Positions 11,773-24,600 of a stretch of DNA of 64,000 nucleotides are shown here, piece by piece (the stretch's first letter is position 1; every line of letters begins with the position of its first letter). Source of the DNA: Brachypodius melanocephalos. Its lineage: Eukaryota; Chordata; Aves; Passeriformes; Pycnonotidae. The notes under the pieces are model-generated. The model was given only the letters and a program-made list of their open reading frames with translations, was not told the origin of the DNA and did no database searches. A program made the position numbers and the translations under genes. The stretch spans positions 1,174,741 to 1,238,740 of the forward strand of contig VZSR01000386.1 of assembly GCA_013398615.1 (NCBI GenBank), given 5' to 3'.

Positions 11773-12022
11773 GTTCCTGAAAGCGCCCGTACCCGAGTCA
11801 CACCAGCAAAGGAGGCGCGAGGGGCACCCTTGGGTCTGGGGGGGTCCCCGCGGTTAATGGCAGTCGGTGTCGTCATGGGACAGAGCAAAGATCCCCAGGG
11901 CACACCCTGCGAGCAACCCTTGGCACATGCCAGGGACACGGGGGAACACGGAGAGACCCCCTAAAATGCCCCATGTGCCCCCACGGCAGCTGTGGGCAAG
12001 CAGAGAGGGCTGCCCCCTCCAG

Positions 12023-12065
12023 CACACACACACACACACACACACACGTAAATATACACACACGT
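12023..12065. repeat. (CA)n microsatellite in the R3HDM4 3' UTR
   Basis: An uninterrupted CA run at 12023-12047 is followed by an imperfect continuation (GTAAATATACACACACGTG). On the R3HDM4 transcript it reads as (TG)n. Confidence 0.9.
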
Positions 12066-12664
12066 GATAAAAAAAACAAAAGCTATATTACACTTAAAAA
12101 CAGCCCCGCGGTGCGGGCAGGGCACAGGGTGCGGGGCAAAAGTACCCGGAGCTCCCCACACCCCTCCCTGCCCGAGGGGGCCGAGCCCCGCTGGACACGC
12201 CGTGGGCACGGGGCTGCGGGTGCCGGAACGCGGCAGCCCCCAGGCTCTTCCGCCGGCTCAGCGATTGCTCAGCAGCCGCCAGGAGCTGTTTCACCGCAGA
12301 AAAATCTGGACCGAAATCACCCCACGAGCGTCAGCGCCAGAGGTGGGGTGGGGGGGGAGAGGTTGGCCCCGCCTGATTATTTTTTTTAAAAACACCTGGG
12401 TTATAAATAGACACACAAACAATTCCGAGAGGGCTGCGCGGGGAGCGGGGCGGGCGGGAGGCACCTGCGCCTCACCCGCAGCGATGTCGGGCACGGCCAC
12501 GCTGCCCGCGCCCGTCCCAGCGCACCGAAGGGCACGGCCACAACCCTCGGCTCTGCCCCGCCAGTCACCGGCTGCTGGAGCAGGGGAAGGGCCGAGGGTC
12601 CGAGGGCTGCAGGGCCGGGAGAGGCTGCAGCAGACACAGGAGGGGCAGGGCAGCTGTCGGGGCA

Positions 12665-15600
12665 TCAGCTCATCTGCCCCAGGTAGTCTGAGAGCAGCAG
12701 CTCGGGCGGCAGGAACACGCGGTGTTTGTTGCTCACTTTCATCTGACGTTTCCCTTCGATGTCCGAACCTGCGGGTGGGACGGAGCGCTCAGCACACCCC
12801 TGTTCCTCCCTCGGGGGGTCTCCAACACGGCGCTCCCAGCCCAGCCACCGCCCTCTCCTCCTCCCTGGGGCTCGTGGTGAGAGCAGGCTCCCTTGTGCTC
12901 TGTCCCCTCCGTCCCCAGGCGAGTCCCTGCCGGCACCACGGGCTCGCTCCCCATCATTAGCGCTCTCAGGCTGTTCGCAACAAGCGGCTCCTAATGAAAC
13001 GATGGATCAGGAGCGATGGATCCTGATGCCTTCCCTTCCTTGGCAACAAAACCTTCTGGGGACGCCCAGGGCAGCACGAGAGCACGGCTGCTCCTTGGGA
13101 GGAGGAAGCAGCTGCAGGAGAGGGAACCCCGCGAGCATTTTCTTGCTTTGGACCACCCAAATTTCCCATCAGAGCTGGGTCCGGCCGACCCCCGGGTGTG
13201 CGGCTGCAGCCAGCGCTGGTGACCACGGCCGGGGCTGCCGAGGGAGCTCCGGGCAGCGGTGGTGAGGAAGCAGGAGGGGGTGGGGACCGCGGGGTTATCT
13301 GAGAGCCCCAGGGCGAGGTGGGGCCGGGAGAAGGAAGGGAGGAAAAGGCTGAGCTGGAGAGGAGAGATAGTGATGGAGGGGAAGGGAGGAAAAACAAAAA
13401 CAAAATCAAAATCAAAACTAAAAACAAGCAGACACACGGCTCTTACTGGCAGAGACGAGATCCATGTACTGGCAGAGTGCGTGGAGCAGGAGCCGCTCAA
13501 AGCTGGGGGAGAGGGAACAGGGTTAGACACACCCTGACCAGTTTGTCCCACGGGCTGCTCTGCCCTCCATCCTCCCAGGGACCCACAGAGCAGATGGGGA
13601 GCAGAAGGTGCCACAAGCCCCTGCGCAGGGAACCCCAGGTGCCTCCCTCCCCCTGGGTTCCATAGGGATCAGGCCAGGTGGATGTAGCCAGGTGGAGACC
13701 CAGGCCCAGCTGAGAGGGGTCTCCTGTGTTCCCAAAGCCTCTCTGCACCCTGGGGCAACCCTGGGACACAGGGAACCCCAGAAGACCTCAAGATGGGGAA
13801 ATACCTGTTGTCCATCAGTGCTGTGTAGACGGAGTGGGGAGTGACAGAGAAGAAGGCCAGCAGCTCCTCCTCCAGCCCCTCCAGCGTCCCCTGTGAGGAG
13901 AGGCAGGGGCTCAGCGAGGAAGGGGCAGTGGGGGCACAGCCCTGGCACAACTGACTCCCTAGGATTTACTGCCAGCAGCTCCCGGGCAAGTTCTCTGGAT
14001 TGGAGACAGCAGGGAAAGGAGGCATCTCCCATCTCCAGCCCCCAAGGCAGGGAAGAATCCAACTCCTGCCAACTCCACACTGTGTGTGCCAAGGGCTGGC
14101 ACCATCCCTCGTGTTCACAGCAGCCAGGGGAGCCTTGTGCCTCCCGACAGTGTTCTGCTGGTCTCCAAAGCACCGTGACCCCAGAGACGAGCAGCACACA
14201 CATCTCATTTGAAGACAAACAAGCCAGTGGGCAGGAGCAGCCCAGGCTGCATTTAGAGGCTCTAATTAACACCAGGAAAACAAACAGAGCCCCACAGAGC
14301 AGAGGGAGCAGAGTGCCAGCACCCCCAGGGCTGGTAGAGCAAGTGTTTGGGCAGGCAGTGCAGGGCTGCACTCCCCTCTCTCCTTCCTGCTCAGCAGTTG
14401 GTGCACTTTTACCCCCTTTCAAAATACATTGGAATTCCCCAAATAGCCTTGTGTGGGCCACCGTGAAGACCCCAAAGGCCCCCATGCACAAACATGCCCA
14501 GTTTCACCTGTCACCTGCTGCTCATTGCACAGAGACTGGGAAACAACCACTAAAAAAAAGCCCTGTAACTGCCAGAAAAATCTGAACTGAGCCAGGAAAA
14601 CCCATCTGCTGTGAGCAACCATCTGTGTGTCTGCAACCAGCCACCACTGCGGGGTCACACGAGCACTGGAGCACGTCCCCAGGAGCTCCTCTGAAATTTG
14701 GGACTGCCCTGCACAAGGTCAGGGCACAGCTCTGGGGACATGGCTGTGGAGGGACCCCTGCCAGCCCCAGCCCTGCTGTCCCCAGGCTCCCAGCTCACCA
14801 TGGGGATCCGGCCCCGCTTCAGGGTGGCGCGCAGGCGGCGGCTGATGCGTTGGAAGCACTCCTGGGGGGTGTAGGCTGGGAGCTCTGGAGAAGGGAGAAG
14901 GCATTCAGACACGGCTCACAGCTCCAGAGCCTGCAGTGTCCCCCCAGGTGCCCTGCAGGGCCCCCTGGCCACTCCCTTCAGAGTCACCCCTAAAACAGCA
15001 ACACCCTCCCCAGCACAGGAGGTTTGGGGGTGCAGAGATCTGAGGGTGTGACATTGGGGGAATGGCTGCTGTGCACGTTGTCCCAGCCACTTCTGGCTCC
15101 CACAAACCCTCCCTGGTCCATGGTGGAGGTCTGCAGGCATAACCCCCCCACTGCCACACCCATGGGGTGGGCTCAGGCATCCCCTGGCCCCACCATTAAC
15201 AGAGAGTGGGTGCAGCCCTCAAGGAAGGTCACCCTTCCCAGAATGTACACAAGGAAGGAAAGGGTGAGGCTGTCCCCACCCTGCGTCCCCTCCCAGCACC
15301 TTTCCACTTGTCTTCATTCTTGACAGGCAGCTTCCTCCTGTGCTTCTTCCTGGTCTCCTCCTCCAGGTAGAGAAGGACCCGCTCCTGCTCTTCTCCCGAC
15401 CGGTTCATGAAGTCGTTCCAGATCTGACAAAAGAAGCCACCAAGCCCCACTACAGAGGTCTGTGGGGAGCACCTGGCAGTGCAGGGCCACCCAGAGCCCC
15501 TCCCCACACACCATGAGCCCCCTCCTCACCTACTTGCCCCCAGGGATGGCCCTGAGTGACACGCCGGGGAGAGGCCACATTTCAAAACACCCGGTTACAG

Positions 15601-18600
15601 GGCCAGCGTGAGGCAACAGAGGTTTGGCAAGGGGCTTGTGCCAGAGGAAATGCTGCAGCTCACCAGGCACCTGCTGCTCTGCAGGCACAACTCTCCATGA
15701 GAGGATCTGCCTGGAGATTCCTCCAACCCATGGATTGAGGGCCCCAGGACCCCATCACTCCCCGGCACACACGGCAGCAGCAGATCCAACAAATCTCAGC
15801 CTGACACCAGACCAGGCAGAAGCTGAGGTGCAGCAGCTCAGGCCAGGGAGACAGAGGGATGGAGGAGTGAAGTACAAGCGTGACATGCCATGCCAGTGAG
15901 CCCCAAGCCGGCAGGTGGCTGTACCCACCTCCACATAGGTCTCATTATTACAGGCTTCAGTAAAGATGCTGGGGGTGGCCGAGTGGGTGGGCTCTCCCTC
16001 ATCACTCCCGCAGTCATCCTGCTCCAGAAGTGTCATCAAGTAGCGAGCTGGGGGGAAGAGCAAAGCCTGAGAGGGGAGGAAGCACCTCCAGAGAGGCCCC
16101 TTGCCCTCAGTACATCCCCCCATGCCACACAGCTCAGGGGAGGTTGTCCTTGCCCTGGGGAAGAGACCCTGCCCTGGTCCTTACTGTTCTCCAGCCTCTG
16201 GAGGCTCTTGCGGCCCTTGGCCCTCGGGATGAGGTCGGAGTTGCGGATGGCCTTGTTGATGTAATACTGCTTCCTCTTGGACGGGGAGAACCGCTTGGAC
16301 GGGGAGTCCTCCAGCAGGGGCAGGCAGTCCTCGATCCTCCTGCAGGGACACAGAGGGAGGGATGAGCCCACCTGAGGGACTGGGGCAGCTACAGCAGCGT
16401 GAGCGCAGGGGAAGATGGGGCATCAGAGCATCAACCCCGTTGTTACTGCAACTGGCACCGCATCCTCCCATGGAGTCTGTCCCCCTTGGGTCACTGCCAC
16501 CTCCAAGGGCTGGCTCTGCTCAAAGCAGCTGTGTGTCAGCACTGGAAGGGCCAGGTAATTAGCCTAGGTAATTAACCTGGGTAATTAACTATGCCAGACA
16601 TGAAGCAAAACGACGGATCCGTGGTTTGGATGGATGGAAAAAAAAATGGATCCATTCGTGCTGGGCCCCTGCTGCACCTCATGCTCACCATCATCCTGAT
16701 CAGACTGGCAGAGGCCCTGCCATCCCTTATTGAGGGCAGCAGGAACATCACCCCAGCCACGGCACTGCCAGCTCCTGGGGGCACCCAAAGGTGCTCAGCC
16801 TCTGCTCACAACGTGGTCAGGGCGTTGTTTAGTCACAGACACAACTTAGGAATGACCATAAAACTGAAGCATTTTATGGGAGAATGACGCCACAGGATGA
16901 GCGAGCAGCTTGCCGGGTGCTGAACGCAACTCCTTGGGTTTGAAAGTTTACTAAACACCAAAGACAGGAAGTTTCACTGCCTTCTCTTGCGAAGGAGCTT
17001 CCCCTCACGGTTGTGTGGGTTTCCTTTAGTGCAGCAGAAGGTGGAGGAGAAAATCAACAACTCCAAAACAACCCCCAGGACTGTCCATCCAGGACGAGGA
17101 GCTGCAGCACGGCTGCCCAGAGTGACAGCTGTTTCACTGCCACGGCAGCACCACGACCTTGCTCCATCCACAGGGCCATATCCCTGCTGTGTCCCCTCCT
17201 TTCCAACATTCTGGGGCTCATGGGAGCCCCAGTCCTGCAATCAGGTCCTGACAGAGCTGATCTGAGCCCAGGGCAGAGCAGGTTGTGCTGTCCGATTGCA
17301 GCCTGGGCCAACAGCCAACTGCTCATCCTCACCAAAACCTTGATTTTTTTTCCTTTTGCCTGCGTGGGAGCAGTGATACAGTCTTGCCTGCTGGGGGGGG
17401 TTAAAAAAACAACCACCCCCTTCCAAGCTCGAGAGAAAACCGAGGCAAAGGTGGGCCTGGAAAGAATAAAAGAGGCTCAGGTATCAAGGCAATGCCCAGA
17501 GGATGGGTGGGGAGCAGTAACCCAACCTGCCACAGGGAGCAACCAGGGCTGGTGGATCAAGTTGTGATACAAAGATGGTTACAAAAACCTGAATAAACAG
17601 AAGGAGTCACCTTACGCTGGCCCCAGCTCGAGGGTTTGAGTACACAGCTGCAAGCCCGGCACTCCCTGGAGCCAGCACGGCCCCGGAAAGAGATGTCAAA
17701 AACCAGTGTCAGCAGGGTGGGAGCACCCCTGGGCAGCCAGGACCCCCAGAGCCCCGTGGCTGGGAGGCCAACAGGCTGAGCCCCACTCAATTCTCTTCCT
17801 GAAGCCTCCAGGGCTGTTTGTGTCTGCCCTGGCACCCAGCACTGCCACGTCTGCCCTGGCATTGCCACCTCCACCCAGTGCCAACCTGGAGGTTCACAGG
17901 GGACAGTGACCTTGGGCTAGTGCCCGGTGTTGGACAAGCACCCTCTGAGTCAGGGTCCTGCCCCAGGCAGCTGGGCCAGGCGGAGAAGAGACCCCAGGAG
18001 AGGTCGTTCCTGGGGGATCACAGCAAACCATAACCCCAGGGCAGCTCCGGTGACACCACAGTACAGACAGATTCGTGGCTTCTCCTCCACGTCCTATTTC
18101 CAGGCAGGGAACGCGCCTGGAAGAGGAACTTGTTCTCTGTCGGGGGATTTCTGACCTATTCCTGGCATTTACCCTTTGGCAGCAGAACGCGGCAGGGACC
18201 CGCAGAGCAAAGTCGCCGCGGGACAGCCGTGGCTGTCGGGGACAGGGACAGCTCCGTCCCGCAGGGTCCCGAGTCCCCGGTACACCCGTGCGGGAACGGG
18301 GGCTCCAGCCCACCCCCGGCATCACCAGGGATCCCGGCCCGGGTCGCCAGCCCCGGTGACCGGGAGCACCGTGACCTCGACGGGATAAACACTAATTACG
18401 AGGTTCATTATCCCGATCCCAGCTCCGCTGTGACATCGCCCCCGGGGCCGGGGAGCTGGGGACGGGCTGTCCCGGGAGGCGCCGCCGCCGCTCCCCCGCC
18501 CGCACTGACAGCCCGGGGGGCTCCTGCCCGGCCCGACCGCCCCACGGCCCGCCCGGTCCCGGGCCCGCACTCACGGGAACGGCTCCTCGGGGCCCGCGCC

Positions 18601-18618
18601 GCCCCGCAGCACCACCAT
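12665..18618 (-). CDS. R3HDM4: R3H domain-containing protein 4, complete coding region
   Basis: Eight coding exons read leftward: 18618-18575, 16339-16185, 16047-15929, 15423-15300, 14884-14799, 13890-13805, 13502-13447, 12768-12665. They total 774 bases, 257 residues plus stop, against about 268 in human. The start MVVLRGGAGPEEPFP is the only Met available in exon 1. Conserved blocks: KQYYINKAIRNSDLIPRAKG, EACNNETYVEIWNDFMNRSG, YTPQECFQRISRRLRATLKR and, in the C-terminal R3H domain, SFERLLLHALCQYMDL, which holds the R-x3-H signature (about Arg208 and His212). The protein ends LLLSDYLGQMS. R3H domains bind single-stranded nucleic acid; the cellular role of R3HDM4 is poorly known. Intron 1 is 2.2 kb and contains a 13-bp TAATTA repeat. 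Confidence 0.95.
16553..16591. repeat. Three tandem 13-bp units with TAATTA cores (R3HDM4 intron 1)
   Basis: The units are AGGTAATTAGCCT, AGGTAATTAACCT and GGGTAATTAACTA, head to tail without spacer. Each holds a homeodomain-type TAATTA core, one and a third helical turns apart. Confidence 0.85.
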
Positions 18619-18760
18619 GGCCCGCTGAGACTGGGATCGGGATCGGGACGGAGACCAGAACCGGGACCGGGATCTCCCTCCGCCTCCTCCACCCCCGGCC
18701 CGCACCGGCGGCACCGGGCCCGCTACCGCCCGCGGGAAGTGACGTCACGGGGGCGGGAGC
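18619..18760 (-). promoter_or_regulatory. R3HDM4: R3HDM4 5' UTR and CpG-island promoter
   Basis: Very GC- and CpG-rich DNA surrounds the R3HDM4 start. Just upstream of the ATG (18627-18672) the plus strand has a short GGGATC/GGGACC repeat. There is no TATA box. The sequence TGACGTCA at 18740-18747 is a perfect palindromic CRE. The transcription start is inferred. Confidence 0.55.
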
Positions 18761-18849
18761 ACGGGAGCCCCGCCCCGGGCGTCGCGGGAGGTGGGGCACG
18801 GGGGGATGCTTCGGGGAGCCCCTGGAACCGGGGCTCGATGGCTGCCGGA

Positions 18850-18990
18850 CCCCATTAACCCGCGTGAATCCCTGTTGTGCCCCGTTACCCTCCCCATTAA
18901 TCCCCGTGAACCTCCACTTAACCTCCGTTAGAGCCCCGTTAACCTCCATTAACCTCCTCCGTTAAACCCCCTGTTGCCCCCCGTTAACCG
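18850..18990. repeat. Degenerate minisatellite, about 12-14 bp unit (CCGTTAACCTCC-like)
   Basis: About ten imperfect copies of a unit such as CCCGTTAACCTCC, CCATTAACCTCC and CCCGTTACCCTCC lie upstream of R3HDM4 and end about 80 bases before an assembly gap. Confidence 0.75.
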
Positions 18991-19072
18991 CCCCTCACTC
19001 CGCTGCTCTACCGGGGCCCCCGCCTCGCACGGCGCCATTCTCCCGCCCGTCCGCGAGGCGGCGCTGCGACCG

Positions 19073-19172
19073 NNNNNNNNNNNNNNNNNNNNNNNNNNNN
19101 NNNNNNNNNNNNNNNNNNNNNNNNNNNNNNNNNNNNNNNNNNNNNNNNNNNNNNNNNNNNNNNNNNNNNNNN
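19073..19172. other. Assembly gap of 100 N (first)
   Basis: Exactly 100 N, the usual placeholder for a gap of unknown size, set in GC-rich DNA between R3HDM4 and ARID3A. Confidence 0.98.
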
Positions 19173-21687
19173 CCTCTCCATGTTGGGGGCGGCCGTCTCT
19201 CCCCGTTCTCGGGACCAGGGCTCATTCGGGCCCCGCCGCCTCCGTGCCCGGTCCTTCTGAAGTCCGCCGGAGCCACGTGCCGCCGGGAGCGGGGCCGGGC
19301 TCGGTTTCGGGGATGGGACTCCTGCCCGCCTGGGGGTCCCTCCCACGGCGTCCCCAGCCCCTCCATCTCCGGGGATGGCACCCACCGGTCCCGGCTTCCC
19401 TGTCCCTCTCATCTTCCTCACTCAGCCTTCACGACGCCCCCGGAGCCCTTCCCGGCAGTGCCGGGAGCCTGCCTGGGGGTGTTCGGCCGCGGCCAGCCCA
19501 ACCCCGGTGTCGGTGGCACAAAGGCCCGTCCGTCACACCCCCGCTGCCTATTTTTAGCCGCTGTCGCTCCCAAGCACCTGCCCTAGGGACGCGAGTGACG
19601 CCGCCCCGAATCCCTCGCGGGACCCCCGTCACCGCCCCACGGAGGGGACGCACCGAGCCCTGTGGCCCCGAGCGGCCAGAGGGACAAAGGGGCACGGCTC
19701 AAGGTCACCGTGGCCGCCGGGCCAGGGTGCCACGGGGCCCCGGCTCTGTGGCCTCACCGCTCCGGCTTCCCTGTGGATAAGTGGCAGCGTGGCTCCGGCG
19801 CGGCCACGGCCCGCGGTACTCGAGGAGGCAGCTCCACACCTGGTGCTGGCACCGAGTCACGGGGGGAGTCGTGTCCAGGCAGAGCCACAGCGGCGGCGAG
19901 GAGCACGTGCCCGGCTCGGTGTGGCTCCGGTTCGCTCGTGGATGGCGCAGGGGACGGGGTTCGGGTGCGGTGCGGGGCAGGAGCGCGGTCACGGCTTGGT
20001 GAGCGGCGGCTCCGGTGCGGGGAGTGCCCCTGCCGCGACCTCTCCTCCGTGGGGGCGAGAGGGCGATGATCAGAATAGAGGAGAGGAAACTGAGGCACGG
20101 GCAGTGCTAGCCCGTTTGTGCCGCGCCGCTGCCGGCTCCCGGTGGAGGCGGTGGCTGCTGAGGTGCCGTGGCGGTGGCGACGTGTCCGTCTATAGCGTGA
20201 GCCGGGCCGGGAGCGGATGCAGCCGCGGCGAGGCGTGGGGGAAGCGGCTCCCGCCCGATCGGCCGCGGCCCCGGCCCACACTGGCAGCAGGTTCCTCTTT
20301 CCAGAATGCGCGGGATCGTGGTGTAGCTGCCGGTCCCTACGCGCTGCCGGCTGTCCTGGCCCCGCAGCCCCTGGGTCCGGCCCCATGGTCAGTCCCCGTG
20401 AGGGTCCTGGCATGTGTGCGCTGCACGGGCCCCCCCGGGCAGCTGGAACGGGATTTGCCCGTACACGGCACCACCGCGGTGCTGCGGTGAGCTCCCTCCC
20501 TGCCCTCAGTGCAGGCGAGGTCACAACTGGGAACTGGCCAGCCGCAGGGGCTGCTGGCCACACCGGGGCTTGAGAGCTCAGTGCTAGAAGGGGTTCAGAC
20601 CAAGGTGCTGGAGCATGGAGGTTCTGCAGGACCCAGCTGTAATGTGCTGGTCCCCTCAGTGTTTTCCAGTGGGGCAAAGCAGAGACGAGCTGCTAGCAGC
20701 CTCATGTTGCCTCAGAGGGCCCCCAGGGAAGGGGAGCAAGGGGGCTCTGGGGGCGGTTGGCAGAGCCTGTTTGCCAGGGTTTCAAGGCTCTGCCGGTCCA
20801 TCCCCTGGGATCTGCCCTGGGGTGCTTTGGGACCCCTCCACTGTACAGTGCAGACCCCACGCCCCAGTGCCATCACTATGAGCCCAGTGGTCCCCATGCT
20901 GTTTGTCCCTGGTGGGAATGTGCCTTGTCCCCTGTGGGGGACCCGGTGGACGTCTCTCCCCAGGGCCTGTTATCTGCGGGCGCGGGTCCACCGGTATCCG
21001 CTGCGGCCGGGCAGGGCTATCGGGTCTGGCAGGCCCCTTCCCCCTTCAGCAGCAGGCCCGGCCGCCCTATCTCATTAGCTCGAGATTAATGAGGCTCCTG
21101 CGCTGTCTTTAACTCCTTCCTGCTCACCAACTCCTGCCCACAGCTCCAGTGACCCTCTGCTCTACTTCTCCCACAGGTTTGCGCTGACGCCTGCCGGACA
21201 CTGACCCTGCTGAGGATTAGGGACACCGACCGTGAGCAGGGGACCCTGAGGCTGCCGCCCCCAGAAAGTGCCAGGTCTGCAAGGGAAGGGGTGATGCGCC
21301 GTGCTGCAGCTGCTGCCTGCTGAGCCTGAGAAGGAGTTTTGGAGTCTGCCTGGGACACTCCCTCCAACAACAGCAGCACCTCAATCCCAACGGGCAGCAC
21401 CGAGCCTGTGACACGCCGTAGCCCTCAAGCTACGGGGCCAAGCCCGAGAGGGGTCGAGGGGCACATCATTCTTTCCTGACCCGGTGTCAATTCCTGCCCT
21501 GACACCCCGACGGCACTGCCCTCACCCCTCGGCAGCCCCCTCCAGGGCTGCCCCCCCCGGCGCTGCCCAGCTTTGGCCCCCAGCCCCGCTGGAGCGCGGC
21601 AGCCTGCCGGGCGCTGCCCCCCGGGCACTGCCCCCTGGGTGCATCGCCCCTCGGCCCCCCGGGGACCCCCCGCCTGCCAGCAGAGCC
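19173..21687. other. GC-rich interval upstream of the ARID3A start codon
   Basis: This region must hold the ARID3A promoter and untranslated first exon or exons, but I cannot place a start site. No open frame looks like a known protein, and no seven-transmembrane (KISS1R-like) exon is visible. CpG density is high up to about 20500. Confidence 0.5.
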
Positions 21688-24600
21688 ATGAAGCTGCAGG
21701 CGGTGATGGAGAACCTGCAGCGGCAGCAGCGCGCACGGCTGCAGCAGGCGCTGGAAGCGCGGCAGCAGGAGCAGCAGCAGCAACCACTGCGCTCCACGTC
21801 CCCCCCGGCACAGCCCTCACAGCCCCCGGGGTTGCCCCCTGCCAGCACCCCAGCCCGGGGCCGTGGGCAGGATCCAGCCCCGGCGCCCTCGGAGGAGGGA
21901 GCAGAGCCTGAGAGCGCGCACATCCAGCGGGCACAGATGGCCGCCCTGGCTGCCATGCGGGCGGCTGCCGCTGGCCTCAGCCACTCGCCCAGCCCGGGGC
22001 TGTCGGACGAGAGCCAGGCCTCCGAAGAGGAGGAAGAGGAGGAGCGCGGCGAGGAGGAGGAAGATGGTGGCGGGTACCAGCAGGAGATGGGCTCCGAGGA
22101 GGAGGAGGACCTGTGAGTATACTTGGGCAGCTCTCATGGGTTTGAGGAAGGGGCAGGGAAGTGGCACAACACTGGTGGGTTTGGGCACAGAGTGCTGGGA
22201 AGGCTGTGGCTTGGGGCAGGTTGTGGATTAGAGTTATTGGGATATTTCAGAGCAGGAGGTGCTGAGAGCAGCAGCTCGGCTCTGTGGCTGTGATTCCTCA
22301 CGCTGGGTTGGCACATCCCATCTCTGCTCAGCAGCCACGTGGGGCTGTGACAGAGGACCCCAGGCTGGCGTTAAATTATGCAGGACCCTTGGCTGCCTCC
22401 AGCGTGTATCCTCTCAGGGCAGGGCCAGGCCAGCAGCCATCTGGCAGAGCTCTGTAACAGCGGTGTTCCTGGGATACCGAGGGCTGGCCATGCCCTGCAG
22501 AACTGTCCCCACCAATGGGCTGTACTGGGGCTCCACTGTGTGCTGGGTGGGTGGACCCAGCCCCGCAGCTGGGGAGGGCCTGTGGGGCGGGCAGGAGAGA
22601 GGGGTGGGCTTTGGGAACCAGCATGGGACCAAACCTCTCCTCTCCCCGCCATTCCAGAAAGGGCAAATGGGATGAAGATGACTTTGAAGAGGACCTGGGT
22701 GAGGAGGAAGAGGAAGAAGAAGAGGAGGAGGAAGAGGAAGACTATGAGGAAGAAGAAGACATGGGAGAGGAAGGGCTCAGCTCAGCAGAGGCGGTGCGGG
22801 CGGGTGCAGGATCCCTGCTGCTCCGCAAGCCTCCAGCACCCCAGCACTACCGCGGGGAGCCACCACGGCTGCCAGGGGGTCAGGAGCGGCTACCCCCCAG
22901 CCTGGGCCACACTCAGCCCCCACCACCGGCACCTGACCACGGTGACTGGACCTACGAGGAGCAGTTCAAGCAGGTAGGTGCCCGCTGAGACACACGCGTC
23001 CCTGCTGTGCCATCCCTCTCCCTGCTCCCGTGCACCCGTGTGTCCTCGCGAGTGTGGGGAGATGCCTCTGGCAGTGCCGCCTCCAGCAGTGTTCTCAGAT
23101 CCAGCTGCTGTTGTCATTAGGAATGCGTGGGATTTCTCTGAGGTTTTAGTGCTGGGCTCAGTCTCGTCCCCTCCCTGGTTGGGTGACTCTGAGTGGATCC
23201 TGTGTCCGGGTTATTCTGGCACAGGCAGACAGCGCGATTGGGTTTGCTGCAGCCATCTGGGAGGATTCTTACTGAAAATTATGAAAAATTCACCCCAAAC
23301 TTGCAAATCTGACAGCTCTCTTGGTTTTGCTCTTCTCCACTCTCCCCAAGCCATTTTCCATGGGGACATGTCTGTCTCCCATCACCGTCACTACAGAGGT
23401 GATGCCTGGCAGGACAGCTCCCGCTCCATGGATGCTTGGTGGGGGGCAGAGCTGCCCCACTTCTGCTGCCAAAATGCCATGAAAAAGTGAAAGCAGGGAG
23501 AAAGCCCCTGGCTGCCCCCTTTGTTGCCTTCCCCAGGCAACAAGGCCAGCATGCTCCCACGTTCCCGGCACCGGAGCTGGCTGCAGTCTGCTCTCGTTGA
23601 TAGAAGAAAACGTGCTGCAGCCGGGGCTCCCCAGGGGCTGCCCGGCACCTTTGATGTGTGTTTAAATACAGTGGAGTTTGGGGCTGGGGGAAGGGGCAGG
23701 ACCAGCAGCAGCAGATGGGACCCAGATGGAGCGGCCAGGGCGTGGTGGCCTTTCAGGAGAGATACGACCACCTCTGCCCCTTCACCTTCAAGAAGCTGTC
23801 ACATCCTTTCCGAAATGGGGGGCTGTTGGGATCTGCCGATACATCTGGATGTGGGCAGGCTCAGAACAGGGCTGGTGGAGGGAGCACCAGCAAGCACGGA
23901 GCATGTGGCCATCCTCCTGGCACTGCCCGGTTGTGGTGGTAGAGGGATGCTTCTGTCCAGCTGTAGGAATGGAAGGATGCTCCTACCCTGCGCATCCCTC
24001 GTGCCGCTGCACCCAAGCCACCTTCTCTTCTTGTGGTTTCTCTCTCTTGTGCTTCCTGCCGCTGGGGAGCGAGGGGCCAGGGCCGTGAACTCGTAGCTGC
24101 GAAAAGGCTTTTCAATACCGCAGCTCTGATCTTCCTGTTTGTCAGCGTGTTGGTGCCGTAGTCCAGGCCATAACCTCTGCCAGGTCCCCTATCACATCCA
24201 CAACAGTTGGGAACAGCAGCCCCGTTCCCAGCGCTTCCCCTGCCCCCAAAAGCCATGCCCCCTCTCCCTGAGCATTCCCCCTCCCTCCATGTCACTTCCC
24301 ATGGTCACTGGGAAGAGCCCAGCTCGGTGGTGAATTGTGGAAGCAGCCGGAGGGGGTTGAAAAGCCTCTGTGGGCGGAGGAGCGGAGGCGACGCACCGAG
24401 CCCGGAGAGGCTTTCCCCGGCACGTCAGCCCGTGCGACCGCGCTTGGATCGCGGCCGCTGGACCGGGGCCAGGGGGTTGCTGGCGCAGCCGGTGCTGGCC
24501 GGGAGCTCCTCCTGGCTGGCCTCCAGCGCGTGCCGCCGGGCTCCATCCCAGCCCAGCTGGCGCGGCCTGGGAAGGAGCAGCAGGAATGTAAACAGCGAGG

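Noticed and set aside
12023..12065. CA repeat as a functional element
   Set aside because: An ordinary dinucleotide microsatellite in a 3' UTR; listed as a repeat only.
19173..20700. Long overlapping open frames on both strands (up to about 300 codons)
   Set aside because: High GC content lowers stop frequency. The translations are Arg/Pro/Gly/Ala-rich with no domain, and they appear on both strands at once.
21430..21960. Minus-strand frames opposite ARID3A exon 2
   Set aside because: Ala/Gly/Leu-rich shadow of the Gln- and Ala-rich ARID3A coding sequence.
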